A stretch of 64,000 nt of DNA. Origin: Aquibacillus rhizosphaerae. Its GTDB lineage: Bacteria > Bacillota > Bacilli > Bacillales > Amphibacillaceae. Positions within the stretch are counted from its first letter, which is position 1. The number at the start of each line of letters is the position of its first letter. The position numbers and the translations under genes were made by a program. A model generated the notes under the pieces. It was not told where the DNA came from. It did no database searches and saw nothing but the letters and a program-made list of their open reading frames with translations. Shown piece by piece: positions 24,844 through 33,742 of the stretch. The stretch is taken from assembly GCF_030282825.1 (NCBI RefSeq), contig NZ_JASTZU010000012.1:124001-188000 (forward strand). Direction: 5' to 3'.

Positions 24844-25206
24844 GGGGACGTTTCGGATTCGACAGGGATAGTTTGAGCTCAGGTTGCGCGTCGAGGTTAC
24901 GTCTCGTAAAACGTTACACGCCAATAATAACTGGCAAAGAAAACAATTACTCTTTAGCAGCTGCGTAAGTAGCACTAAAGGATCCTTCCTACCATCGCCC
25001 ATGTGGTAGATAGAAGGGTCTCAAATGAAGTGGGCTACGCTGTCATTCTCCGCCTGGGGATGCACAGAAGAGATTAATCAGGCTAGCTCCTTGGACGCCT
25101 GTTGGAAGGCAGAAGAGAGAGTGAATTGCTAATATTTCAACTACACGCGTAGACGCCTGAGTGGCGATATCTCTGGACGTGGGTTCGAGTCCCACCGTCT
25201 CCACCA
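24844..25206 (+). ncRNA. ssrA: Transfer-messenger RNA (tmRNA)
   Basis: About 363 nt. The 5' end GGGGACGTTTCGGATTCGAC and the 3' end GTGGGTTCGAGTCCCACCGTCTCCACCA form the tRNA-like domain with an encoded CCA. The tag frame is at 24933-24968 and encodes G-K-E-N-N-Y-S-L-A-A-A then TAA; with the charged alanine the tag is A-GKENNYSLAAA, ending in the LAAA degron read by ClpXP. The encoded part is 11 residues, shorter than the 14 in B. subtilis. Rescues ribosomes on non-stop mRNA with SmpB and RNase R from the same locus. Confidence 0.96.
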
Positions 25207-25229
25207 ATACATAATTGGTGGTTTTTTTG
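25201..25229 (+). terminator. Terminator of ssrA
   Basis: The arms CCACCAAT and ATTGGTGG, loop ACATA, then TTTTTTT. The 5' arm reuses the tmRNA 3' CCACCA. Confidence 0.88.
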
Positions 25230-25342
25230 TGTTTTCTTTTGTGTGACTTGAAGCATAAGCTTTCCAAATGGAAAACGTACGCTTTACGTCACGGTTTAAT
25301 ATAATTGATATAGCAGACGGGACAAATATCGAATTTAATCAT

Positions 25343-26257
25343 TTATTTTTTAAATTCATTTAGTCGATCATAGGTCTTGAGTAAAAACTCATAAAACAAT
25401 GCTTCAGTAGGAAGTAAATCGCGTTGTGTTGGGTAAATTACACCAACTGTACGTTTCAAATTATAGTCGTTTAACGGAATGACTACTGTGGATCTTGGTG
25501 TATTATCGATTAACGTCATCTCAGGCATTAAAGCTATGCCTAAGCCAGCAGAGACTAAGCCTTTTAGTGCATCAATATCTTTTCCTTCAAATGCAATTTG
25601 TGGTGAATATCCTACTTTCATGCATGCATTGACAACCTGTTCACGAAATATAAACCCCTCCGGTAATACGACAAATGGGTCATCTTTCAATTCTCGTAGC
25701 GAAATGGATTTCCTGTCTGCAAATGGATGGTGGAATGGTAATAGAGCGACTATATTTTCAGTAAATAATGTAGTACCATTTATTTTATTCTCTATTTCTT
25801 TGGGAGGCATGGGTGCAATCATTGCTAGATTAAAATCACCAGTCACAACACCATTAATTAAATCATAATAGAGGGCATTACTCATTTGGAATTTTGCTTC
25901 AGGAAAACTTGTTCGAAAAGCGTAAATAATCGATGGCAATGTGTGAGCGGCCATACTAATCGGAAAAGCAATTCGAACGGTTCCTTTTTCTGGGTTTAAA
26001 TATTCTTTAATTTCTCTTTTTGACTCCTCCATTAAATTTGTCACTTGTTTCATCCGTTCAAAAAAAACTCTTCCAAGGGGGGTTAATTTAACTCTCCTAC
26101 CTTCACGAATAAAAAGATCTACACCTAATTCATCTTCTAAATTGAATATTTGTCTGCTAACAGAAGACTGAGCTACATGCAGAGAATCGGCTGCTTCTGT
26201 CACATGTTCTCGTTTTGCAACTTCCATAAAATATTGTATTTGTCTTATTTCCATCAT
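25343..26257 (-). CDS. gltC: LysR-family regulator, GltC-like
   Basis: DNA-binding transcription factor; B. subtilis GltC activates glutamate synthase and is inhibited by glutamate dehydrogenase. The first 60 residues match GltC closely (IRQIQYFMEVAKREHVTEAA, then a winged HTH with HVAQSSVSRQI). The remainder is a LysR co-inducer domain. Start: a TTG at 26260 is too close to the GGAG site, so ATG 26257 is preferred (304 aa). It is divergent from glutamate dehydrogenase and not next to gltAB, which suggests it controls the dehydrogenase. The GltC name is by similarity. Confidence 0.8.
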   Translation of the reverse strand: MMEIRQIQYFMEVAKREHVTEAADSLHVAQSSVSRQIFNLEDELGVDLFIREGRRVKLTPLGRVFFERMKQVTNLMEESKREIKEYLNPEKGTVRIAFPISMAAHTLPSIIYAFRTSFPEAKFQMSNALYYDLINGVVTGDFNLAMIAPMPPKEIENKINGTTLFTENIVALLPFHHPFADRKSISLRELKDDPFVVLPEGFIFREQVVNACMKVGYSPQIAFEGKDIDALKGLVSAGLGIALMPEMTLIDNTPRSTVVIPLNDYNLKRTVGVIYPTQRDLLPTEALFYEFLLKTYDRLNEFKK

Positions 26258-26273
26258 CAATCACTCCATTAAT

Positions 26274-26343
26274 CATGCGTTGAACGCATGGATTTCATCG
26301 TTATTAAGTATTGAAGCTATCATTTGTAATACTATAAAATGAT
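26274..26343. promoter_or_regulatory. Divergent gltC-gdh control region
   Basis: Two candidate LysR sites are visible: CATGCG-N5-CGCATG at 26274-26290, close to the regulator gene, and ATCATTT-N11-AAATGAT at 26319-26343. The second covers the probable gdh promoter TTGAAG-N16-TATAAA (26311-26338). Direct assignment to this regulator is inference. Confidence 0.55.
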
Positions 26344-26377
26344 TCTAAGTAATAAAAAGTATTCTGTCCATTTTTAA

Positions 26378-27790
<1,413 letters not shown>

Positions 27791-27873
27791 ATAATATTAC
27801 CTAAATATCGGTATTTACGTTACTTATTCTATTTATACATTATGGTGTAGGTTGCTACGTAACTAAATAATAA

Positions 27874-27912
27874 GCATCAGGCTCTTTATAAATATAGTGC
27901 CTGATGTCTTTT
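27874..27912 (+). terminator. Terminator of gdhA
   Basis: GCATCAGGC and GCCTGATGT arms, a 16-base A/T-rich loop, then TTTTT. Confidence 0.75.
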
Positions 27913-28199
27913 TAATAATTTTTTTCTGTTCAATATGGGACTAAATTAAGAATTAATGAGAAAAGTATCCAACATGAATCTGATAAGAACAGTGCTACGT
28001 TTAAGGGAGCAAAAGAGATAGTCTGATTATTATTTGCGTAAAAAATTGTAAGAAATCAGGTATGAACGTTAGCTGAAAAAAGTGTGTTCCATCATGTCTA
28101 AACATAAACTTCATCGTATATTAATTTTGATGCTATCAATTAAAAAGTTATAGGGTTAAATTTTTATCATATCAGATAACTAATTTGAAACCTTATTAT
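27913..28199. other. Region between the two GDH genes
   Basis: It is A/T-rich with no open frame, known RNA motif or clear operator. A promoter for the second GDH must lie here because a terminator separates the two genes, but I could not pick one with confidence. Confidence 0.3.
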
Positions 28200-28204
28200 G
28201 GGAG

Positions 28205-29617
28205 GTGATCATTATTAAAGTATTGGAGGGAGTAGAACGGACCCAAACCATTAACGTAAAAAATTATGTGAATCTTATAATAGGTAAAGTAGAAAAGCTA
28301 AATCCTAATGAACCAGAGTTTCTTCAAGCAGTGAAAGAAGTATTCGATTCTTTAGTTCCAGTACTTGTGAAAAATCCAATATATATGAAACAAGCAGTTT
28401 TAGAAAAGATAGTAGAACCTGAACGAATGATTTCTTTTATAGTACCATGGGTAGATTCTTATGATAATACAAGAGTAAACCGTGGATTTCGTGTTCAATT
28501 TAATAGTGCTATTGGACCGTATAAAGGTGGATTAAGATTTCATCCCTCCGTAAATGCTAGTATTATAAAATTTCTGGGGTTTCAACAAATTTTCAAAAAC
28601 TCATTAACAAAACAACCAATTGGAGCAGGATCAGGTGGCTCTGATTTTGATCCGAAAGGTAAGTCGGACTTAGAAATTATGCGGTTTTGCAAAAGTTTTA
28701 TGGCAGAACTTAGCAGGCATATAGGACCATATAAGGATGTACCCGCTGGTGATATAGGTGTCGGAGAAAAAGAAATAGGGTATTTATTTAATGAATATAA
28801 AAAAATACGTGGCACGTATGAGGCAACTGTATTATCGGTAAAAGCTGTAGGTTATGGAGGTAGTTTTGGACGAAAAAAAGCTACGGGATATGGAATCGTA
28901 TATTTTGTTGAAGAAATGCTAAAAGATAAACGACTCAGTTTTAATAAAAGCACAGTTATAGTTTCTGGCTCAGGGAATGTGGCCATTTATGCAATGGAAA
29001 AAGCAATTGGCTTAGGTGCAAAAGTAGTGGCATGTAGTGACTCAACTGGTTATATTTATGACTCTAATGGGGTTAACCTCGAAACTATTAAACAATTGAA
29101 AGAAAGAGATAATAAAAGTATTTCTGATTACGTAAACGAGCACCCTGATGCTCTTTTTATAGAGGGATGTTCTGGTATATGGTCTATCCCCTGTGATATA
29201 GCATTACCATGTGCAACTCATAATGAAATTAATAGAAATGTTGCTTCTCTACTCATTGCCAATGAAGTAAAAGCAATTGGCGAAGGTGCAAACATGCCGT
29301 CAAATTTAGATGCGATTAATCTCTTCTTAAGAAATAATGTCTTATTTGCTCCCTTCAAAGCAACGAATGCTGGTGGTGTTTCTGTATCAGCATTAGAGAT
29401 GGCGCAGAAAAGTAAAAGGTTAATTTGGACAAAGGAAGAAGTTGATTCGAAATTACAGGAGATAATGAAAGATATTTACCAGACAAGTATGAAAGCATCA
29501 CAAAAATATGGTGCTCCTGGCAATCTTGTTGTTGGAGCAAATATAGCCGGATTTGTAAGAGTAGCAGATGCGATGATTACACATAAAGTTATAAATAGTG
29601 ATATTTCTATTGATTAA
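28205..29617 (+). CDS. Glutamate dehydrogenase paralogue lacking the catalytic lysine (probable pseudoenzyme)
   Basis: A full-length, uninterrupted copy of the preceding GDH (470 codons). The fold residues and the catalytic aspartate loop VPAGDIGVG remain, but GGGKGG is changed to GAGSGG: the catalytic lysine is serine (codon TCA at 28631-28633). Other near-invariant sites also differ: TDVPAGD is KDVPAGD, LTGKG is [14 protein letters not shown] is GRKKATGYG, FAPGKA is FAPFKA. Oligomer and Rossmann segments look intact. No ATG/GTG/TTG is well spaced from the strong GGAGGTGATC ribosome site; GTG 28205 lies within it and ATT 28211 or 28214 would fit better. Function may be regulatory; reverse activity is unlikely. 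Confidence 0.85.
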   Translation: MIIIKVLEGVERTQTINVKNYVNLIIGKVEKLNPNEPEFLQAVKEVFDSLVPVLVKNPIYMKQAVLEKIVEPERMISFIVPWVDSYDNTRVNRGFRVQFNSAIGPYKGGLRFHPSVNASIIKFLGFQQIFKNSLTKQPIGAGSGGSDFDPKGKSDLEIMRFCKSFMAELSRHIGPYKDVPAGDIGVGEKEIGYLFNEYKKIRGTYEATVLSVKAVGYGGSFGRKKATGYGIVYFVEEMLKDKRLSFNKSTVIVSGSGNVAIYAMEKAIGLGAKVVACSDSTGYIYDSNGVNLETIKQLKERDNKSISDYVNEHPDALFIEGCSGIWSIPCDIALPCATHNEINRNVASLLIANEVKAIGEGANMPSNLDAINLFLRNNVLFAPFKATNAGGVSVSALEMAQKSKRLIWTKEEVDSKLQEIMKDIYQTSMKASQKYGAPGNLVVGANIAGFVRVADAMITHKVINSDISID

Positions 29618-29692
29618 TCTATTAATTACCGGGAAGGTGTTTTATCTAAGTTATAGTGTTCAACAAACTTCTTCTCAGAAAGCCTTCACATA

Positions 29693-29742
29693 TAGGGGCC
29701 CCATTGCTTTGGATTTTTTGGTTTATGGGACCCTTTTAATAG
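29693..29742. terminator. Probable terminator after the GDH paralogue
   Basis: AGGGGCCCCAT and ATGGGACCCTTTT form an imperfect stem around an internal T-rich loop, lying between convergent genes. Confidence 0.55.
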
Positions 29743-29771
29743 TTTTCTAGCTAATTTATTGAAAAACAACC

Positions 29772-30962
29772 TTATCCTTCATGATTGTTACTATTATCAG
29801 CAAAAGCCTCCGGAATCATCGTAAACCCTTCGATTACTGTATCTTCCTCGACTTCAATCATAATGCATAACTTTCCGTTAAAATTCACCTGTCTCACGTA
29901 TTTTAAGTCTTGCGGGCTAAGAGAGATATTAGCTACTTTTGTGCTGATCTTTATAGACTTTGAATTATATTTTGGTATGATGTTATTTGCTTTCAGCTCA
30001 TATCTTTCATCATCAATTACTTTTTGAAAAGCGGCTTCTACTTTTTCTGTATTTACTTCTTCTAGACCACTCATTTTTAAGACGCGTTCTACGTCCCTAC
30101 GGTCTAATTTTGGTGTTTCTTCTCCTTCTGTATCCTCAATCACACGATGTATTTCTTCGTACACATTAGCAAGTGTTGATGTGTTTAGTTGATTTCCTGT
30201 AACGTCTTTTACGATCTCTTCAAATACAATTTTGTCATCTTCTGCAGTCATCGTTTCCTCAGCATTTAATACTTCCTCTATGAACTCTGGATCCGGCTCA
30301 TATGCCTTGCCTGATGAATAGAGTATGTGATTGACATCAGCTGCATTATCCGTAATAGAAGGAAATAAAAATCCTCCTACTGGAGCTTTTAGATTAATGA
30401 CTGGATCTACTTCCACGTTATACTTGAATTCTTTTTCCACATAGTCAAAGGCTAATTCTTTTTTCGGTTCCTGGGTTTTATTGATACTGCATAAAATGAA
30501 TGCATTCGAATAAACAGCGTCTCTTCCACCTTCTTCTGACTCTTCACTTCGACGTTTCATTGCTTTTAAGTACTCACCGCGAATGAATGTGATAACAAGA
30601 TCATTTTCATATTGTTTGTCGTCAAGCATTTTATCAACGATTAATAGCATTTGCTCTTTCCAATCATCGACATTACGACTTAGTAATCCTTTATGGAGAA
30701 TAAGCTGACTACTATCCTCTGCATCCGGTTGAAACTTTAACTCGAATAATTTTTCATCCAATCGACCAGTTAAGACTTTTTTGAAATTGCTCATAAACAA
30801 CTCTTGTTGATCTTCGTCTAGCATTTCAAATGGCTGCATTTGCTCATGATAGATTTCACTTGATTCTTTCATGATATAAACATTATAAATATTTGTGATT
30901 TTTAGTAAGTCATTTCCTACCTTGAATTGTTTTCGAATATTTGCTACGTCTTTTTTGTTCAT
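29772..30962 (-). CDS. DUF4317-family protein
   Basis: 396 aa, cytoplasmic, no signal or membrane segment. The N-terminus MNKKDVANIRKQFKVGNDLLKITNIYNVYI and the overall layout match the DUF4317 family (Firmicutes). Function unknown. The middle part is acidic (EEVLNAEETMTAEDDKIVFEE) and the C-terminal third ends in a beta-rich segment (LSPQDLKYVRQVNFNGKLCIMIEVEED). Monocistronic. The start is fixed by little more than frame opening and family match. Confidence 0.75.
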   Translation of the reverse strand: MNKKDVANIRKQFKVGNDLLKITNIYNVYIMKESSEIYHEQMQPFEMLDEDQQELFMSNFKKVLTGRLDEKLFELKFQPDAEDSSQLILHKGLLSRNVDDWKEQMLLIVDKMLDDKQYENDLVITFIRGEYLKAMKRRSEESEEGGRDAVYSNAFILCSINKTQEPKKELAFDYVEKEFKYNVEVDPVINLKAPVGGFLFPSITDNAADVNHILYSSGKAYEPDPEFIEEVLNAEETMTAEDDKIVFEEIVKDVTGNQLNTSTLANVYEEIHRVIEDTEGEETPKLDRRDVERVLKMSGLEEVNTEKVEAAFQKVIDDERYELKANNIIPKYNSKSIKISTKVANISLSPQDLKYVRQVNFNGKLCIMIEVEEDTVIEGFTMIPEAFADNSNNHEG

Positions 30963-31345
30963 CTATCTTTCACTCCTAAGCTTTAAATTCTACCAGTATA
31001 CGTTTGAAATAAGAGAGCTACACAACCCTAGCAAAATTGAACTCTCTTTGTTTAAAGTATCTTCTTATTTTAACACAGGGTTGGATCCAAGAAGATTAAC
31101 TTTTTTAGGGAATTTGTAGTTATATAACTAACAATAGCATGTATGCGATTTAATATTTTTTTAAGATACTTAAATCTGTATGTTAAAATATAGTGAAAGT
31201 AATTCGAATAAAAAATTGCTTATAAAAAAAATAGTTTAATAGATATTTTTATTTTGGAGCACTTTGAAGCGGAAGGCTCTGGTCTATCTATATTGAAAGG
31301 TTCCTTATCAAAAAGGATATAACTTTAAGAACAGGAGTACACGAA
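30963..31345. other. Intergenic region between DUF4317 gene and phosphatase
   Basis: It holds a small palindrome AGTTATATAACT near 31115 and an A/T-rich stretch with a possible -10 near 31190. No gene or known RNA motif is seen. Confidence 0.3.
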
Positions 31346-32119
31346 ATGGATAAAATTATGCGTGAAATAAAATTAGAGGGTAGTTTCAACTTTAGAGATT
31401 TAGGTGGTTACCAAACAGAAGATGGACGGCGTGTAAAACACGGGATGCTTTATCGCTCCGGGAACCTTAGTAGATTAACAGCTAGTGACTTAGAAATAGT
31501 TAATCAACTAGGTATCAAAAAAATCTGTGATTTACGTGGAGCAGATGAAATAGAGAAGTTTCCAGATCCGAAATTTGAAGGGATTATATGGCATCACACG
31601 CCAATTTTATCTGATGAGCAGATGTTAGGGCAGGTAGGAGATCATAGAGATTTTGCTGAAACACTACGAAATACGAAGCCAGGAGAACTGTTACTTAGTT
31701 TGAATCAAAATATGGTATCGTTTAAGCAAGCATTTCAGAAAGTATTTAAGGTCTTACTGACTGAAGCACATACTCCAATGCTTTTTCATTGCATGGCTGG
31801 TAAAGACAGAACCGGTGGGATAGCCGCACTTTTGCTTTATATTCTAGGAGTTCCCCGACAAGCGATTACTGAAGATTATTTATATACAAACGAAACATTA
31901 GAGAAAATGACCAAAAACTTCACAGAAATTGGTTATAACGACCTTTCGGATGTTGACCAAGACGTACTTGATGCTTTGTTCGAAGCTCGGGTGGAGTATA
32001 TCGATGCTTTTTTAGATGAAATAGAAGCAAGGTATGAAAATGTAGAGGTATATGCAAAAGAAGTGCTTGGACTCGCGGATGATGATATAGATATACTGAA
32101 ACAGCATTTATTGGAGTAA
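31346..32119 (+). CDS. Tyrosine-protein phosphatase (Y_phosphatase3 family)
   Basis: Cysteine-based phosphatase related to Listeria Lmo1800/LipA and Mycobacterium PtpB. 257 aa. The N-terminus has NFRDLGGYQTEDGRRVKHGMLYRSG, typical of the family, and the P-loop is HCMAGKDRTGG, with nucleophile cysteine and phosphate-binding arginine plus the lysine-aspartate pair that allows phosphoinositide or phosphoprotein substrates. No signal peptide, so probably intracellular. CAGGAG before ATG. Monocistronic. Confidence 0.88.
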   Translation: MDKIMREIKLEGSFNFRDLGGYQTEDGRRVKHGMLYRSGNLSRLTASDLEIVNQLGIKKICDLRGADEIEKFPDPKFEGIIWHHTPILSDEQMLGQVGDHRDFAETLRNTKPGELLLSLNQNMVSFKQAFQKVFKVLLTEAHTPMLFHCMAGKDRTGGIAALLLYILGVPRQAITEDYLYTNETLEKMTKNFTEIGYNDLSDVDQDVLDALFEARVEYIDAFLDEIEARYENVEVYAKEVLGLADDDIDILKQHLLE

Positions 32120-32297
32120 ATATTATATCAGTACTTACTTTTAGAGAATCACATACACACCTGTTCTAGTTTTATTATTAAATATAAAAACTTTCTAGAT
32201 GAAGTGAATTACTAGCCAACCAATAATTGTTTGATAAGCCATAAAACTAGAATAAGTATAAGATAGAAAATATTTAGTGAAAAATAGTATTTAACAG
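32120..32297. other. Long 3' untranslated stretch before the terminator
   Basis: About 180 bases between the phosphatase stop and its likely terminator hold nothing recognisable. Confidence 0.3.
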
Positions 32298-32330
32298 GGA
32301 GGAGACTTATTGTCTGCTCCTTATTTTTTA
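32298..32330 (+). terminator. Terminator downstream of the phosphatase
   Basis: GGAGGAGAC and GTCTGCTCC pair with one internal mismatch, loop TTATT, then TTATTTTTTA. Confidence 0.65.
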
Positions 32331-32479
32331 TCCTAGAATCATGTAAAGTAATGATTTGGTTTACATATTATTCTGCTATCTATTACGTTTACTATCATGA
32401 CATTTCGGAAATAAGTACAATATACACTTGTTAAATAGAGTGCAGGTTTTATAAAAAGTTAGTCGCTAGGAGGCTTTAT

Positions 32480-33133
32480 ATGGTTGCTACAAAAGTTATC
32501 AACGAAGCTAAACAAATATTAATACAACAAAATCAAAATATGTTGGAACATTTAAAAGTAAATCATGATGAATCAAATAAAGAGGCAACAGGAGATTTAT
32601 CTAATTATGATAATCATCCTGGTGATCAAGGAACAGAGCTATATGATCAAGAAAAAGATATCGCCTTGAATGAGCATGCAAAACAAAAAATGAAAGAAAC
32701 AAATCAAGCGTTACATGCAATAGAGAATAACACATATGGAATATGCGAAGTATGTGGAAAAGAAATTCAGGAAGAAAGGTTATTGGCAGTTCCAACCACT
32801 TTTAGATGTCAGCAACACGCTGAGGGTGGTTTACGCGAAGATAGACCAGTGGAAGAGGAAATTATAGAACCTGATATTATTGAAAGAGACGATAAAGCAG
32901 AAGCAACCGAATCAACAGGGTTTGATGGAAAGGACGCTTGGCAAGCTGTTGAATCATATGGTTCATCGGAGACGCCATCTGACTTTTACGAAGAACAAGA
33001 TAGTTATGATGATATGTATATAGATTCAGATGAACTTGTAGGTAGTTCTGAAGAGATTGAAGAAGTAGCAAAGACAGCCATGGACGGAAAAAGCCAAGTG
33101 AATCGTAACAAAACAGAAGAAGATAAAGAATAG
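32480..33133 (+). CDS. yteA: YteA-family TraR/DksA-type zinc-finger protein
   Basis: 217 aa. The N-terminal helical part (1-85) is followed by a DksA/TraR C4-type finger, here CEVC-GKEIQEERLLAVPTTFRCQQH, with histidine as the last ligand. The C-terminal 100 residues are strongly acidic and low in complexity (EEEIIEPDIIERDDKAEATES). YteA proteins are linked with sporulation and stress in Bacillus; a DksA-like contact with RNA polymerase is family inference. AGGAGG before ATG. Monocistronic with its own terminator. Confidence 0.85.
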   Translation: MVATKVINEAKQILIQQNQNMLEHLKVNHDESNKEATGDLSNYDNHPGDQGTELYDQEKDIALNEHAKQKMKETNQALHAIENNTYGICEVCGKEIQEERLLAVPTTFRCQQHAEGGLREDRPVEEEIIEPDIIERDDKAEATESTGFDGKDAWQAVESYGSSETPSDFYEEQDSYDDMYIDSDELVGSSEEIEEVAKTAMDGKSQVNRNKTEEDKE

Positions 33134-33162
33134 ACAAGGACATCGATTTGTCCTTGTCTTTA
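33133..33162 (+). terminator. Terminator of yteA
   Basis: GACAAGGACA and TGTCCTTGTC, a perfect 10-bp stem with loop TCGATT, then TTTA. It isolates the riboswitch leader downstream from yteA transcription. Confidence 0.85.
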
Positions 33163-33243
33163 TAGTTTTCATAAGTTTTTTTATTGAATAACAATAGAAC
33201 ACGAACAATATAATTAATTATACGAAAAACATACATATTTTTA

Positions 33244-33272
33244 TTGATTATACTTTGTAAGTTTGCTATATT
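33244..33272 (+). promoter_or_regulatory. Promoter of the tandem-riboswitch leader
   Basis: TTGATT, a 17-base spacer and TATATT. The start point would be about 33279, twenty bases before the guanine aptamer. Confidence 0.65.
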
Positions 33273-33297
33273 AGCTATGTAATCATTTTAAATATCA

Positions 33298-33373
33298 TTA
33301 CTCGTATATTCTCGGTAATATGGTCTGAGCGTTTCTACCTAGTTCCCATTTGTAAGAACTAGACTACGAGTTA
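33298..33373 (+). promoter_or_regulatory. Purine riboswitch aptamer, guanine type
   Basis: P1 pairs ACTCGTA (33300-33306) with TACGAGT (33365-33371). P2 pairs CTCGG (33311) with CTGAG (33325) and closes on loop L2 AATATGG. J2/3 is CGTTTCTA. P3 pairs CTAGTTC (33339) with GAACTAG (33356), and L3 begins with the CC that contacts L2. The specificity base before the 3' P1 strand (nucleotide 74 in the xpt RNA) is C at 33364, meaning guanine or hypoxanthine, not adenine. L3 is 10 instead of the usual 7 bases and J1/2 is slightly variant. Confidence 0.85.
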
Positions 33374-33460
33374 AAGTATTGGTTGTTAGCTTAAAATAAG
33401 TTGCTTCCATATAATAACTATTGGCATCATTTATGCTGAATTTTATTTGCTTTAACGTGC

Positions 33461-33507
33461 GTAGGTCTAGAAAGTAGAAATATTCTACAGCTTCTGGACC
33501 TTTTTCT
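33461..33507 (+). terminator. Terminator of the guanine riboswitch
   Basis: The stem runs GGTCTAGAA(A)GTAGAA to TTCTAC(A)GCTTCTGGACC with TTTTT after. GTA-G-GTCTAG at 33461-33470 in its 5' arm can instead pair with CTAGACTAC at 33359-33367 of the aptamer, an antiterminator of nine pairs with one bulge. Guanine binding would hide that aptamer strand and allow termination, so this is an OFF switch. Confidence 0.8.
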
Positions 33508-33540
33508 AATCATAGAACTTTTTAAATTAAAGAGACAAGA

Positions 33541-33608
33541 CTATGTGTGACTGGCGAACGCGGATAACCGCGAGGGAGCATATAGTGTCATAGCCGTTCG
33601 CCTGGGCA
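33541..33608 (+). promoter_or_regulatory. ZTP (pfl) riboswitch aptamer
   Basis: The conserved blocks of the class are present in order: GTGACTGGCG, a P2 hairpin CGCGG/CCGCG (33559-33572), GAGGGAGC, and CCGTTCGCCTGGGCA at the 3' end. CTATG (33541) pairs with CATAG (33589), and GGCGAACG (33553) is complementary to CGTTCGCC (33595). The class senses ZMP/ZTP, which rise when 10-formyl-THF is short, and normally turns genes on. Confidence 0.92.
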
Positions 33609-33642
33609 GAGGTAAGGGGATTTCCCCTTACCTCTTTCTGTA
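33608..33642 (+). terminator. Terminator of the ZTP riboswitch
   Basis: GAGGTAAGGGGA (33609) and TCCCCTTACCTC (33623) form a 12-bp stem, followed by TTTCTGT. It begins at the last base of the ZTP aptamer, consistent with ligand-dependent antitermination. Confidence 0.9.
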
Positions 33643-33742
33643 TATTTAAGGGGGAATTGTTACTACGCTCTTTTTTATATCATAGTGGTGAAAATTAATA
33701 AATGGAAATTGGAACAGTTTTGACTTAAAAGGAGGAAATGAA

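Noticed and set aside
25043-25267. Minus-strand open frame of 74 codons with VGLEPTS
   Set aside because: It is antisense to the tmRNA. Such frames are a known source of false proteins from tmRNA and tRNA 3' ends.
28205-29617. GDH paralogue as a plain pseudogene
   Set aside because: There is no internal stop or frameshift in 470 codons and structural segments are conserved, so a maintained pseudoenzyme is more likely, though the start codon is odd.
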